DNA from: Candidatus Sumerlaeota bacterium | Lineage (GTDB): Bacteria > Sumerlaeota > Sumerlaeia > MVZB01 > JAJFLK01 | NCBI GenBank assembly: GCA_021772735.1 | Contig: JAJFLK010000109.1 | Coordinates: forward strand, 1 to 10,087 | Direction of reading: 5' to 3' | Length of the DNA: 10,087 nt | Part shown: piece after piece, positions 1 through 5,532 of the stretch | Numbering within the stretch: the stretch's first letter is position 1 | Layout of the letters: the number at the start of each line of letters is the position of its first letter | Made by a program: the position numbers and the translations under genes | Notes under the pieces: model-generated | What the model saw: the letters and a program-made list of their open reading frames with translations, nothing else | Databases searched by the model: none | What the model was told of the DNA's origin: nothing

Positions 1-157
1 GATCTGGCTCAAGCCGATCGCGGGCTCGTTCTCTCTGGTGTAATTTCAACCATGCTCCGGGGCCCGCTCCGGGCGCCAGCGCTCTCATTTCACGATTGTG
101 ATTGGCCATGCGAAGCTCTAAGCTATAAGAGTCAATGATGCGCAGAACCATCGAGTC
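1..157. other. Leader upstream of the GspF/PilC gene
   Basis: No gene can be supported here. Two plus-strand frames are open from the window edge. One closes at the TAA at 41-43 after 13 codons, ending in a short hydrophobic tail (GSFSLV). The other closes at the TGA at 136-138. Either could be the 3' end of a gene that starts outside the window, and nothing in the residues decides between them. In many genomes the gene before a GspF/PilC protein encodes its ATPase partner, but neither tail is recognisable as one. Bases 54-75 are very G+C rich and contain a short direct repeat (GCTCCGGG twice), with no T-run that would mark an intrinsic terminator. Confidence 0.3.
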
Positions 158-163
158 GGAGGA
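158..163 (+). promoter_or_regulatory. Shine-Dalgarno site of the GspF/PilC gene
   Basis: GGAGGA lies 5 bases before the ATG at 169. It is a near-perfect anti-16S match, fixes the start codon, and suggests efficient translation. Confidence 0.75.
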
Positions 164-168
164 TTCCA

Positions 169-1401
169 ATGGCTGAATTTCTTTACGAAGCTCTCGACAA
201 GCAAGGCAAACAGGTCAAGGGCCTGATCGAGGCCGCGAATGAAGATCTGATCATCGAAAAGCTCAAAGACATGGGCTACTACCCGCTCAAGGTGACTGCG
301 CACAAGAAAAAAGCCGGCGATATGGATTTATTGGCCATGCCCGGCTTGCGTCTCATCTTCCACCGCGTCAAGCAGAAGCACATCACGACGTTCACGCGTC
401 AGCTTGCGACGCTCGTCGATGCGGGCCTGCCGATCATTCGCAGCCTGACGATCCTGCGCGAACAGGTTGAATCCGTTCTGTTTCGCGACATCATCCAGGA
501 GATGTCGGACGATATTGAATCCGGACTGACTTTGTCCGACGCGTTTGGCAGACACCCAAAAGTTTTCGATCATCTTTACGTCAACATGGTTCGGGCTGGA
601 GAGATCGGTGGTGTCCTTGAGGTCGTGCTGAACAAGCTGGCAATCTTTATGGAGAAGCAGGCCGCGCTGATCAGTAAGGTCAAGTCCGCGATGATGTATC
701 CGATCGTTGTAATCTGCTTGGCGGGCGTAATCGTTTCCTTCATCCTGATCAAAATCATCCCCCGCTTTGTGGCAATCTTCGAAGAACTCGGCGCCGAACT
801 TCCCCTGCCGACGCAAATTCTCGTCGCGGCATCCGATATCCTCGTCCACAAAACCTGGATGCCCATCCTCGGAATCGGCGTCGCGGTCTTCCTGATTAAG
901 AAGATAAATCGAACAAAGCCCGGGCGACTTCTCTTCGATCGCCTCAAGCTTAAGATGCCCATGTTCGGGCCGCTGTTTCAAAAGTCCGCGATCGCCCGTT
1001 TCGCGGGAACGCTTTCGACGCTCATTACCGCCGGCGTGCCGATCCTCCAGGCGCTCGATATCGTCCGGGATTCCGCGGGCAACGAGGTCGTGTCTCTTGC
1101 CATGGCGGAGGTTTACCAGAGCGTCAAGGAGGGCGATACGATTCACGAACCGCTTTCCAAGTGTCCGGTCTTCCCGCCCTTGGTCTATCACATGGTCGCC
1201 GTGGGCGAGGAGACCGGCGCCATCGATCATATGCTTACGAAAGTCGCCGAGGCGTATGAACGTGAAGTTCAAGATATGGTCGACGGCCTGACGGCGCTGA
1301 TGGAACCGCTTTTGATCGTGGGGCTCGGTATCCTGATCGGTGGTATCGTGATCGCCCTCTATCTGCCTCTGTTCGAACTGCCGCAGCACGTCGGCAAGTA
1401 G
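169..1401 (+). CDS. Type II secretion system F / type IV pilus PilC family inner-membrane platform protein
   Basis: A 410-residue polytopic inner-membrane protein of the GspF/PilC family, which forms the platform linking the cytoplasmic assembly ATPase to the growing pilus or pseudopilus. Length and layout are normal for the family: a short N-terminal region (about 1-50, beginning EFLYEALDKQGK), a first T2SSF domain (about 73-198) with DAGLPIIRSL and RAGEIGGVLEVVL, and a second T2SSF domain (about 276-400) with TAGVPILQAL and VGEETGAIDHML. Hydrophobic segments lie at about 176-197, 230-244 and 378-400; the last carries the conserved MEPLLIVGLG...P.F pattern. The ATG is set by a strong GGAGGA site. 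Sequence alone does not separate PilC (pili) from GspF (secretion), so I give no symbol. No partner (pilin, ATPase, GspD/PilQ) is visible downstream; the cognate genes, if adjacent, lie left of the window. The gene stops 11 bases from the converging neighbour. Confidence 0.93.
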   Translation: MAEFLYEALDKQGKQVKGLIEAANEDLIIEKLKDMGYYPLKVTAHKKKAGDMDLLAMPGLRLIFHRVKQKHITTFTRQLATLVDAGLPIIRSLTILREQVESVLFRDIIQEMSDDIESGLTLSDAFGRHPKVFDHLYVNMVRAGEIGGVLEVVLNKLAIFMEKQAALISKVKSAMMYPIVVICLAGVIVSFILIKIIPRFVAIFEELGAELPLPTQILVAASDILVHKTWMPILGIGVAVFLIKKINRTKPGRLLFDRLKLKMPMFGPLFQKSAIARFAGTLSTLITAGVPILQALDIVRDSAGNEVVSLAMAEVYQSVKEGDTIHEPLSKCPVFPPLVYHMVAVGEETGAIDHMLTKVAEAYEREVQDMVDGLTALMEPLLIVGLGILIGGIVIALYLPLFELPQHVGK

Positions 1402-1412
1402 CCGCCGTCGGA

Positions 1413-2366
1413 TCAATACAGTTTCATTCCAGGCTCGTCGATGGGCACGCCGTACACGGTCCCCTTGTTGCCTAAAGTGACGTATAGCGTTTTCATATCC
1501 GCGCCGCCGAAGCAGGCGTTCGTCACGCCGCTTCCGCGGGGAAACTCGATCTCGCCCAGCACCTCGCCGCTGGGACTCAACTTGACGATCTTCGCCGAGA
1601 GGTTCAGGCAGACATAGATGTTGCCGCTTGCCGCTACTGCCAGGCCGTCCGGCATCCCACGGCCGAATTCGATCATCGTTTCCATCTCGCCCAAGTCCCC
1701 GTTTTCATCAAGCGGGTATCGCAGTACCCGACTCTTGCCGAGCAAATCATTGACGTAAAGCCAACGCCCATCCGGGCTCACGCCGACGCCATTAGGGTAC
1801 TGCGCATCGGTTGCAACGACGGCGGCCGAGCCATCTGGCCTCACACGGACAAGGCTCGCCACGGCCGAGGTCTCTCCATCCGCACCAAGCCCCAGCGGGT
1901 TGGTGAAAAAGAGATTTCCGTGCGAGTCAAAGGCCAGATCGTTCGGTGCGTTCAGGGGAGCGCCATCAACTTTGTCTACGAAAACCGAGGCCTCGCCGGA
2001 CGGCGTAATTTTCAGAATGACGGCCCCGGCCCCTCCGCATGCGTAGACGTTCCCGTCCGGCCCCCATGCAAGCCCGTTGCAGCCCTCGGGTCCATCGTAG
2101 AAAAGGTCAAACTCATCACTCGCGCGACGATGGACCTTTGTCCCGCGAGACTCGGAAAAATAGAGCGTCCCATCGGGCGCGACCATCGGCCCCTCGGGAT
2201 ACTTGTAGCCCTCACCGAGAAGCACTGCGCCATCGGGCAGGCTCGGACGCTTCGGGCGCTGCGCCGACGCATCGGTCGCAATCGCGCATAGGATCATGCC
2301 CGCCACGGCCGCAACTCCCGCCAGCCAGGTATTCGCAATTCTCTTGCGCCACACATTCAGTTTCAT
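1413..2366 (-). CDS. Exported SMP-30/gluconolactonase/LRE-family six-bladed beta-propeller protein
   Basis: A 317-residue protein of the SMP-30/gluconolactonase/LRE-like family. Characterised members are metal-dependent lactonases acting on sugar lactones or similar esters. The N-terminus looks like a Sec signal peptide: WRKR basic start, hydrophobic stretch about 15-30, and an A-S-A cleavage motif at 33-35, so the protein is probably periplasmic or secreted. Repeated SPDG/APDG/SPSG turns followed by beta strands (about 63-70, 102-109, 121-125, 197-205, 264-268) mark propeller blades. Likely metal ligands by comparison with SMP-30 are E58 (YPEGP), N192 (YPNGVGVSPDG) and D240 (MPDGLAV), with N142 (APNDLAFD) near the substrate, so the active site looks intact. 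The true substrate is unknown. An AGGGAGG site lies 4 bases before the ATG. The gene follows the MaoC-like gene on the same strand after a 63-base gap, so the two may be co-transcribed. Confidence 0.88.
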   Translation of the reverse strand: MKLNVWRKRIANTWLAGVAAVAGMILCAIATDASAQRPKRPSLPDGAVLLGEGYKYPEGPMVAPDGTLYFSESRGTKVHRRASDEFDLFYDGPEGCNGLAWGPDGNVYACGGAGAVILKITPSGEASVFVDKVDGAPLNAPNDLAFDSHGNLFFTNPLGLGADGETSAVASLVRVRPDGSAAVVATDAQYPNGVGVSPDGRWLYVNDLLGKSRVLRYPLDENGDLGEMETMIEFGRGMPDGLAVAASGNIYVCLNLSAKIVKLSPSGEVLGEIEFPRGSGVTNACFGGADMKTLYVTLGNKGTVYGVPIDEPGMKLY

Positions 2367-2370
2367 TGAG

Positions 2371-2377
2371 CCTCCCT
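2371..2377 (-). promoter_or_regulatory. Shine-Dalgarno site of the SMP-30-like gene
   Basis: Read on the minus strand this is AGGGAGG, 4 bases before the ATG whose first base is 2366. It supports that start and hence the predicted signal peptide. Confidence 0.65.
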
Positions 2378-2429
2378 CTTATTCCTTTATCGATTGTACG
2401 TCGTTCGAATGCCGTTGGTCGGCGCCGGA

Positions 2430-2903
2430 TCAAGGCGCGCCATCGTACATTCGGAATATCGCCTCGGCGACGCATGCGGGTTTGTCGATGCCGTCAATCT
2501 CGACGGTAATAGTCCAGTTGATTTGCCACCCGCCTTTGACTTCCCGGACAGAGATCAGTTTCATCCGGTTGCGAATCCTTGATCCTGCCGGCACGGGATG
2601 GATATAGCGCAGCTTATTGAGCCCGTAATTGATGCCCAGCTTGAATTCCTGCTCAAGCCCGAACGCCTGGGAATTGAGGTAGGGGAAAAGCGAGAGCGTC
2701 AGGTAACCGTGGGCGATCGTCCCGCCGAATGGAGACTCGCGCTTCGCCCGCTCCGGATCGACATGAATCCATTGATGATCGCCGGTCGCTTCGGCGAACT
2801 GATCGATTCGCTCCTGGCTGACTTCGAACCAGTCGCTGACGGCGACTTCGCTGCCGACGAGGCTCTGGAGTTCTTCGATATCCTTGACCGTACGTTTGGG
2901 CAT
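2430..2903 (-). CDS. MaoC/NodN-like hot-dog-fold acyl dehydratase (enoyl-CoA hydratase type)
   Basis: A 157-residue single hot-dog domain of the MaoC dehydratase family, most like the NodN / mycobacterial Htd-type branch. Family members hydrate trans-2-enoyl-CoA to (R)-3-hydroxyacyl-CoA, or the reverse, in the cytoplasm. The hydratase-2 motif is clear: AEATGDHQWIHVDPERA (about 37-53) with the catalytic pair D42 and H47, followed by SPFGGTIAHGYLTLSL (57-72). INYGLNKLRYIHPVPAGSRIR (91-111) and DKPACVAE (about 140-147) are also typical of the NodN-like branch. The frame is open upstream to an ATG at 3041, but I chose the ATG at 2903. It has a GGAAGGA site 9 bases ahead, gives the normal family length, and the 46-residue extension is Arg/Ala-rich with no family similarity I recognise. 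The physiological substrate cannot be inferred. It is divergent from the haloalkane dehalogenase gene and lies upstream of the SMP-30-like gene in the same orientation. Confidence 0.88.
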   Translation of the reverse strand: MPKRTVKDIEELQSLVGSEVAVSDWFEVSQERIDQFAEATGDHQWIHVDPERAKRESPFGGTIAHGYLTLSLFPYLNSQAFGLEQEFKLGINYGLNKLRYIHPVPAGSRIRNRMKLISVREVKGGWQINWTITVEIDGIDKPACVAEAIFRMYDGAP

Positions 2904-2912
2904 GGGAACGTA

Positions 2913-2919
2913 TCCTTCC
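2913..2919 (-). promoter_or_regulatory. Shine-Dalgarno site that decides the MaoC-like start
   Basis: GGAAGGA on the minus strand, 9 bases before the ATG at 2903-2901. It favours the internal start over the in-frame ATG at 3041. Confidence 0.6.
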
Positions 2920-3130
2920 GAGAAAAGTGCGAACCGAGCGCCATTGAAGCAGCACGCCTCCAAACCCTCAACCGCAAAGCCCGCGCTCGTCCGGCGCCGC
3001 GCGGCCCGGGCCCCCTCGATTTGCGCCGAAACGCTTGCCAAGGGCGGCGGTATGATCTAGTAAGGGAGCCCCGATCTTAGGGCACGTCTTGAGACTGATG
3101 CCGCAAGCTCCGGCGATTTGAGACCGCGAG

Positions 3131-3143
3131 TCATGATTCATGA
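3131..3143. repeat. Paired TCATGA palindrome, candidate operator
   Basis: TCATGA occurs twice, separated by one T. Each half is itself a perfect 6-base palindrome, so the 13-base unit is at once a direct and an inverted repeat, with AAATTC following directly. It sits 24 bases before the -35 of the candidate dehalogenase promoter, a plausible place for a dimeric regulator. No regulator gene is adjacent, and chance occurrence is possible. Confidence 0.3.
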
Positions 3144-3166
3144 AATTCGCAGGTTCCTCAGACGTA

Positions 3167-3195
3167 TTGAGAAAAAGGGTGACCGATCCTAATTT
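3167..3195 (+). promoter_or_regulatory. Candidate sigma70-type promoter of the haloalkane dehalogenase gene
   Basis: TTGAGA (3167-3172, five of six bases of the -35 consensus) is followed, after a 17-base spacer, by TAATTT (3190-3195, three of six -10 bases including the first two and the last). It ends 28 bases before the ATG at 3224, in a locally A+T-rich stretch. The -10 match is weak, so this is only a candidate. Confidence 0.35.
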
Positions 3196-3208
3196 CCGAC
3201 GAGCCAAC

Positions 3209-3214
3209 GAGGGA
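3209..3214 (+). promoter_or_regulatory. Shine-Dalgarno site of the haloalkane dehalogenase gene
   Basis: GAGGGA lies 9 bases before the ATG at 3224. It supports that start over the in-frame ATG at 3140. Confidence 0.6.
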
Positions 3215-3223
3215 CCCGAAACA

Positions 3224-4135
3224 ATGAACGTCCTCCGCACACCGGACGAGCGCTTTGAGAATCTGCCCGGCTACGATTTTGCGCCGCACTACACCGAGGT
3301 CAACGGACTTCGCATGCATTACATGGATGAGGGAAGCGGCCAGACAGTCTTGTGCCTGCACGGCGAGCCCTCCTGGTGTTATCTGTATCGCAAGATCGCA
3401 CGGGTGCTCGCGCCGCATCATCGAGTTGTCGCTCCGGACCTGATCGGCTTCGGCCGGTCCGATAAGCCGGCCGAGCGCGAAGCCTACACGTTCGCGATGC
3501 ATCGCGACGCGGTGGCGGGGTTCATCGAGAATCTCGATCTGAGCGATATCACTTTGGTTTGCCAGGATTGGGGCGGATTGCTGGGTCTCGACGCCGCGAC
3601 CCGAATGCCCGCGCGCTTCGCGCGGCTGGTTATCATGAACACCGGCCTCCCCACGGGCGAACAGCCCATGAGCAGGGCGTTTAAGGCATGGCGAAAATTC
3701 GCGGAGAAATCAACCGACATGGCGATCGGCGCAATCATTCAGGGGGCGACGACGACAACGCTGAGCGCCGAGGTCATCGCCGCATACGACGCCCCGTATC
3801 CCGATCAGAGCTATAAGGCGGGGGCGCTCGTATTCCCCCTCCTCGTGCCGATCAATCCCGATGACGAGGCGGCGCCTCACATGAGGGCGGCTCGCGAGGT
3901 GTTGAGAAAATGGACGAAGCCCGTGCAAGTGATGTTCTCGGACGGCGATCCCGTGACTCGCGGCGGCGACGCGTGGTTCCGCGAGAATGTCCCCGGCGCC
4001 AAGGGGACGCCCGAGATCACGATCGAGAACGGCGGCCACTTCCTGCAAGAAGATCAAGGCGAGGAAATCGGAGATCAGGTTCTGCGGTTCATGGACCGCA
4101 CGCCACTTGAGACGCCCACGGGACCCGGCGCCTGA
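3224..4135 (+). CDS. dhmA: Haloalkane dehalogenase, subfamily HLD-I (alpha/beta hydrolase)
   Basis: A 303-residue alpha/beta-hydrolase with the signature of subfamily I haloalkane dehalogenases (DhlA/DhmA-like), which hydrolyse carbon-halogen bonds to give an alcohol, a halide and a proton. By analogy with DhlA the active-site residues are present. The nucleophile is D115 in CQDWGG; W116 beside it is one halide-binding Trp, and the second is W156 in the cap domain, where FKAW matches the spaced Phe/Trp pair of DhlA. The likely acid is D242 (SDGDPVT) and the base is H272 (NGGHFLQED). HGEPSW (46-51) is the oxyanion-hole motif of subfamily I; subfamily II has HGNP instead. The start MNVLRTPDERFENLPGYDF is the usual HLD-I beginning, preceded by GAGGGA; an upstream in-frame ATG at 3140 would add 28 unrelated residues. 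HLD-I homologues occur in bacteria with no known organohalide use, so the natural substrate is open. It is divergent from the MaoC-like gene, with no obvious dehalogenation partner in the window. Confidence 0.9.
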   Translation: MNVLRTPDERFENLPGYDFAPHYTEVNGLRMHYMDEGSGQTVLCLHGEPSWCYLYRKIARVLAPHHRVVAPDLIGFGRSDKPAEREAYTFAMHRDAVAGFIENLDLSDITLVCQDWGGLLGLDAATRMPARFARLVIMNTGLPTGEQPMSRAFKAWRKFAEKSTDMAIGAIIQGATTTTLSAEVIAAYDAPYPDQSYKAGALVFPLLVPINPDDEAAPHMRAAREVLRKWTKPVQVMFSDGDPVTRGGDAWFRENVPGAKGTPEITIENGGHFLQEDQGEEIGDQVLRFMDRTPLETPTGPGA

Positions 4136-4281
4136 CCGACGAGCCCGAAACGCCTTGACCGCCGCCAAACCGGCCACCTACGCTGGGCGGGATGCCGTTC
4201 TTCGGATACGCGACCCGGATAGAGATCTGGACGCGCGCAGAGCGAACTGTCGAAAGTTTTCCCCGCTGTCAGAACACCGCC

Positions 4282-5532
4282 ATGCCTAGCCTCAATCTTC
4301 CCGAGAAGCCCCATACCATCGATGGGATAATGCGCGACCTCGACGCCCGCTTCGGACATCCTCCGGATCATGCCCAGGCGGGCCAGGATCAAATACCTGC
4401 GAGCCGTGAAAATGCGGGAGAGTTTGGAGCGGATTGTCATGCTCGCCTCGGGCGACTGGCCGAGGCGGCGTCCGTCAAGCCTGATTACCGGATCAGATCC
4501 CACCGCCCCGTGATTGGTCGGCTCACAGACCTCATCAAGAAAATCATCCACTGGGGAAGCCGGCCTTACATCGACGAATTGATCGAGCGTCAGGAGCGAT
4601 TCAACGCCGAATCACTCGCGCTACTCGGCGCGTTATCCACAAACGTGATGGCGCTGAACGAACGCACTACTAGGCACAGCGCGGAGATTCGAAACGTTCA
4701 GGATTTTCAGAACGAACTAGCCCGCCGTCACGACGTGGGGAGTTTCTTCGACGACGTGCCACGCGAAAAACGCCTGGAGCTCATGGATCGATTTCGCGGG
4801 ACGTTCGATGAAATCTGGGGACGACATCATATCTACCTCGATGACCTCAGGGATCGTCCCGGCAAGATTCTCGATCTTGGATGCGGACGCGGCGAGTTCC
4901 TCCATATGCTTCGCCATGAAGGAATCGAGAGTTGGGGTTGCGAGATCGACCCGCTCATGCTTGAACTTGCGAGAGATCGCGATCTGTCCGTCGTCCAGGG
5001 CGATGCCCTTGGAGTTTTAAACACGGTCGAAGACGCTTCGCTCGGCGGAATTTTCGCATCGCAGGTGGCCGAGCATTTGTTTCCCGGCGAACTCCTCCGG
5101 CTGGTAAAGCTCGCGCGCAAAAAAATCGCGCCGGGCGGCGTTCTGATCCTTGAGACTCTCAATCCCAAGTCGCTCGCCGTCCTCGCCAAATCGTATTACA
5201 AAGACCTGGATCACAAGAAGGCCATCGATCCCGATTACCTTGCGGCGCTGATCGAACTCGCGGGATTCACCAATGCCACGGCGAACCTCACAATGCCCTT
5301 CACCGATTCCGATGCCCTGGCGCCGCTCCCGCCGGCGTCTGAACTCGGCCTCGATGAAGCCACCCGATCCGATATTGAGTCAAAGTTCGAGCGCATCAGT
5401 TCGGCCATTTGGGGGTATCAGGATTACTACGTGATCGGCGAAGTTCCGAACGGCGCCGAGGCCTCAGGCGACCGCAAGTCGGGCGCCGCGCCCTCAAAAT
5501 CGACCTCCTCAACCGGCGTAACCTCTGCATGA
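4282..5532 (+). CDS. Class I SAM-dependent methyltransferase with N-terminal helical module, glycan cluster type
   Basis: A 416-residue predicted methyltransferase. From 4282, residues 5-21 (NLPEKPHTIDGIMRDLD) resemble the short N-terminal motif seen in methyltransferases of O-antigen and capsule clusters. RSHRPVIGRL (72-81), a basic amphipathic helix and a RQERFN-containing helix (about 95-115) follow, and a probable coiled coil runs to about 150. The catalytic Rossmann domain spans about 190-390: motif I ILDLGCGRGEF (196-206), acidic CEIDP (220-224), GDAL with D241, QVAEHLFPGE (261-270) and GGVLILETLNP (285-295), ending in YYVIGEVP. The tail (about 390-416) is Ser/Gly/Ala-rich and probably disordered. 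It probably methylates a sugar of a growing glycan at the cytoplasmic membrane face; the acceptor is unknown. The frame also has an ATG at 4192. I prefer 4282 because the family-like sequence begins just after it, but neither has a clear ribosome site. Its TGA overlaps the next ATG (ATGA, 5529-5532). Confidence 0.85.
   Translation: MPSLNLPEKPHTIDGIMRDLDARFGHPPDHAQAGQDQIPASRENAGEFGADCHARLGRLAEAASVKPDYRIRSHRPVIGRLTDLIKKIIHWGSRPYIDELIERQERFNAESLALLGALSTNVMALNERTTRHSAEIRNVQDFQNELARRHDVGSFFDDVPREKRLELMDRFRGTFDEIWGRHHIYLDDLRDRPGKILDLGCGRGEFLHMLRHEGIESWGCEIDPLMLELARDRDLSVVQGDALGVLNTVEDASLGGIFASQVAEHLFPGELLRLVKLARKKIAPGGVLILETLNPKSLAVLAKSYYKDLDHKKAIDPDYLAALIELAGFTNATANLTMPFTDSDALAPLPPASELGLDEATRSDIESKFERISSAIWGYQDYYVIGEVPNGAEASGDRKSGAAPSKSTSSTGVTSA

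Larger units (their letters stand above)
2904..3223. other. Divergent intergenic region between the MaoC-like and haloalkane dehalogenase genes
   Basis: This 320-base stretch separates two divergent starts and holds no gene I can support. Its left half (about 2940-3040) is G+C-rich; the right half (about 3130-3200) is clearly richer in A+T, as expected of a promoter region. It contains a paired TCATGA palindrome (3131-3143), a candidate plus-strand promoter (3167-3195) and Shine-Dalgarno sites at both ends. Both neighbouring genes have in-frame open extensions into it (to 3041 on the minus strand, to 3140 on the plus strand). I reject both because better-placed starts with ribosome sites exist. 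Confidence 0.6.

Noticed and set aside
1392..1404. Small hairpin (CGGC-AAGTA-GCCG) at the GspF/PilC stop codon as a terminator
   Set aside because: The stem is only 4 base pairs and no T-run follows on either strand.
328..1416. 362-codon open frame on the minus strand, antisense to the GspF/PilC gene
   Set aside because: Its translation is rich in D, R, H and Q, with no recognisable domain. It lies wholly opposite a gene with clear family motifs and a strong ribosome site, so it is a codon-bias shadow.
2904..3041. 46-residue N-terminal extension of the MaoC-like protein
   Set aside because: Low-complexity Ala/Arg-rich sequence not typical of the family; the ATG at 2903 has a good ribosome site and gives the normal length.
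3140..3223. 28-residue N-terminal extension of the haloalkane dehalogenase
   Set aside because: It runs through the candidate promoter; the ATG at 3224 has a ribosome site and the start sequence usual for HLD-I proteins.
4155..4184. Possible promoter (TTGACC, 18-base spacer, TACGCT) before the methyltransferase operon
   Set aside because: Good -35 but a poor -10 (three of six bases) in G+C-rich DNA. The operon must start near here, but this site cannot be called with confidence.
4192..4281. 30-residue N-terminal extension of the methyltransferase
   Set aside because: Not similar to the usual family start, which fits from 4282. Still possible, because neither start has a clear ribosome site.
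4075..4551. 158-codon minus-strand open frame across the gap before the methyltransferase gene
   Set aside because: It overlaps the dehalogenase 3' end and the methyltransferase 5' end, and no domain or ribosome site is seen. Better explained as a shadow of G+C-rich coding DNA.
5409..5528. 40-residue N-terminal extension of the fused glycosyltransferase
   Set aside because: It lies entirely inside the methyltransferase coding region and precedes a textbook GT4 start at 5529, which also forms an ATGA overlap.
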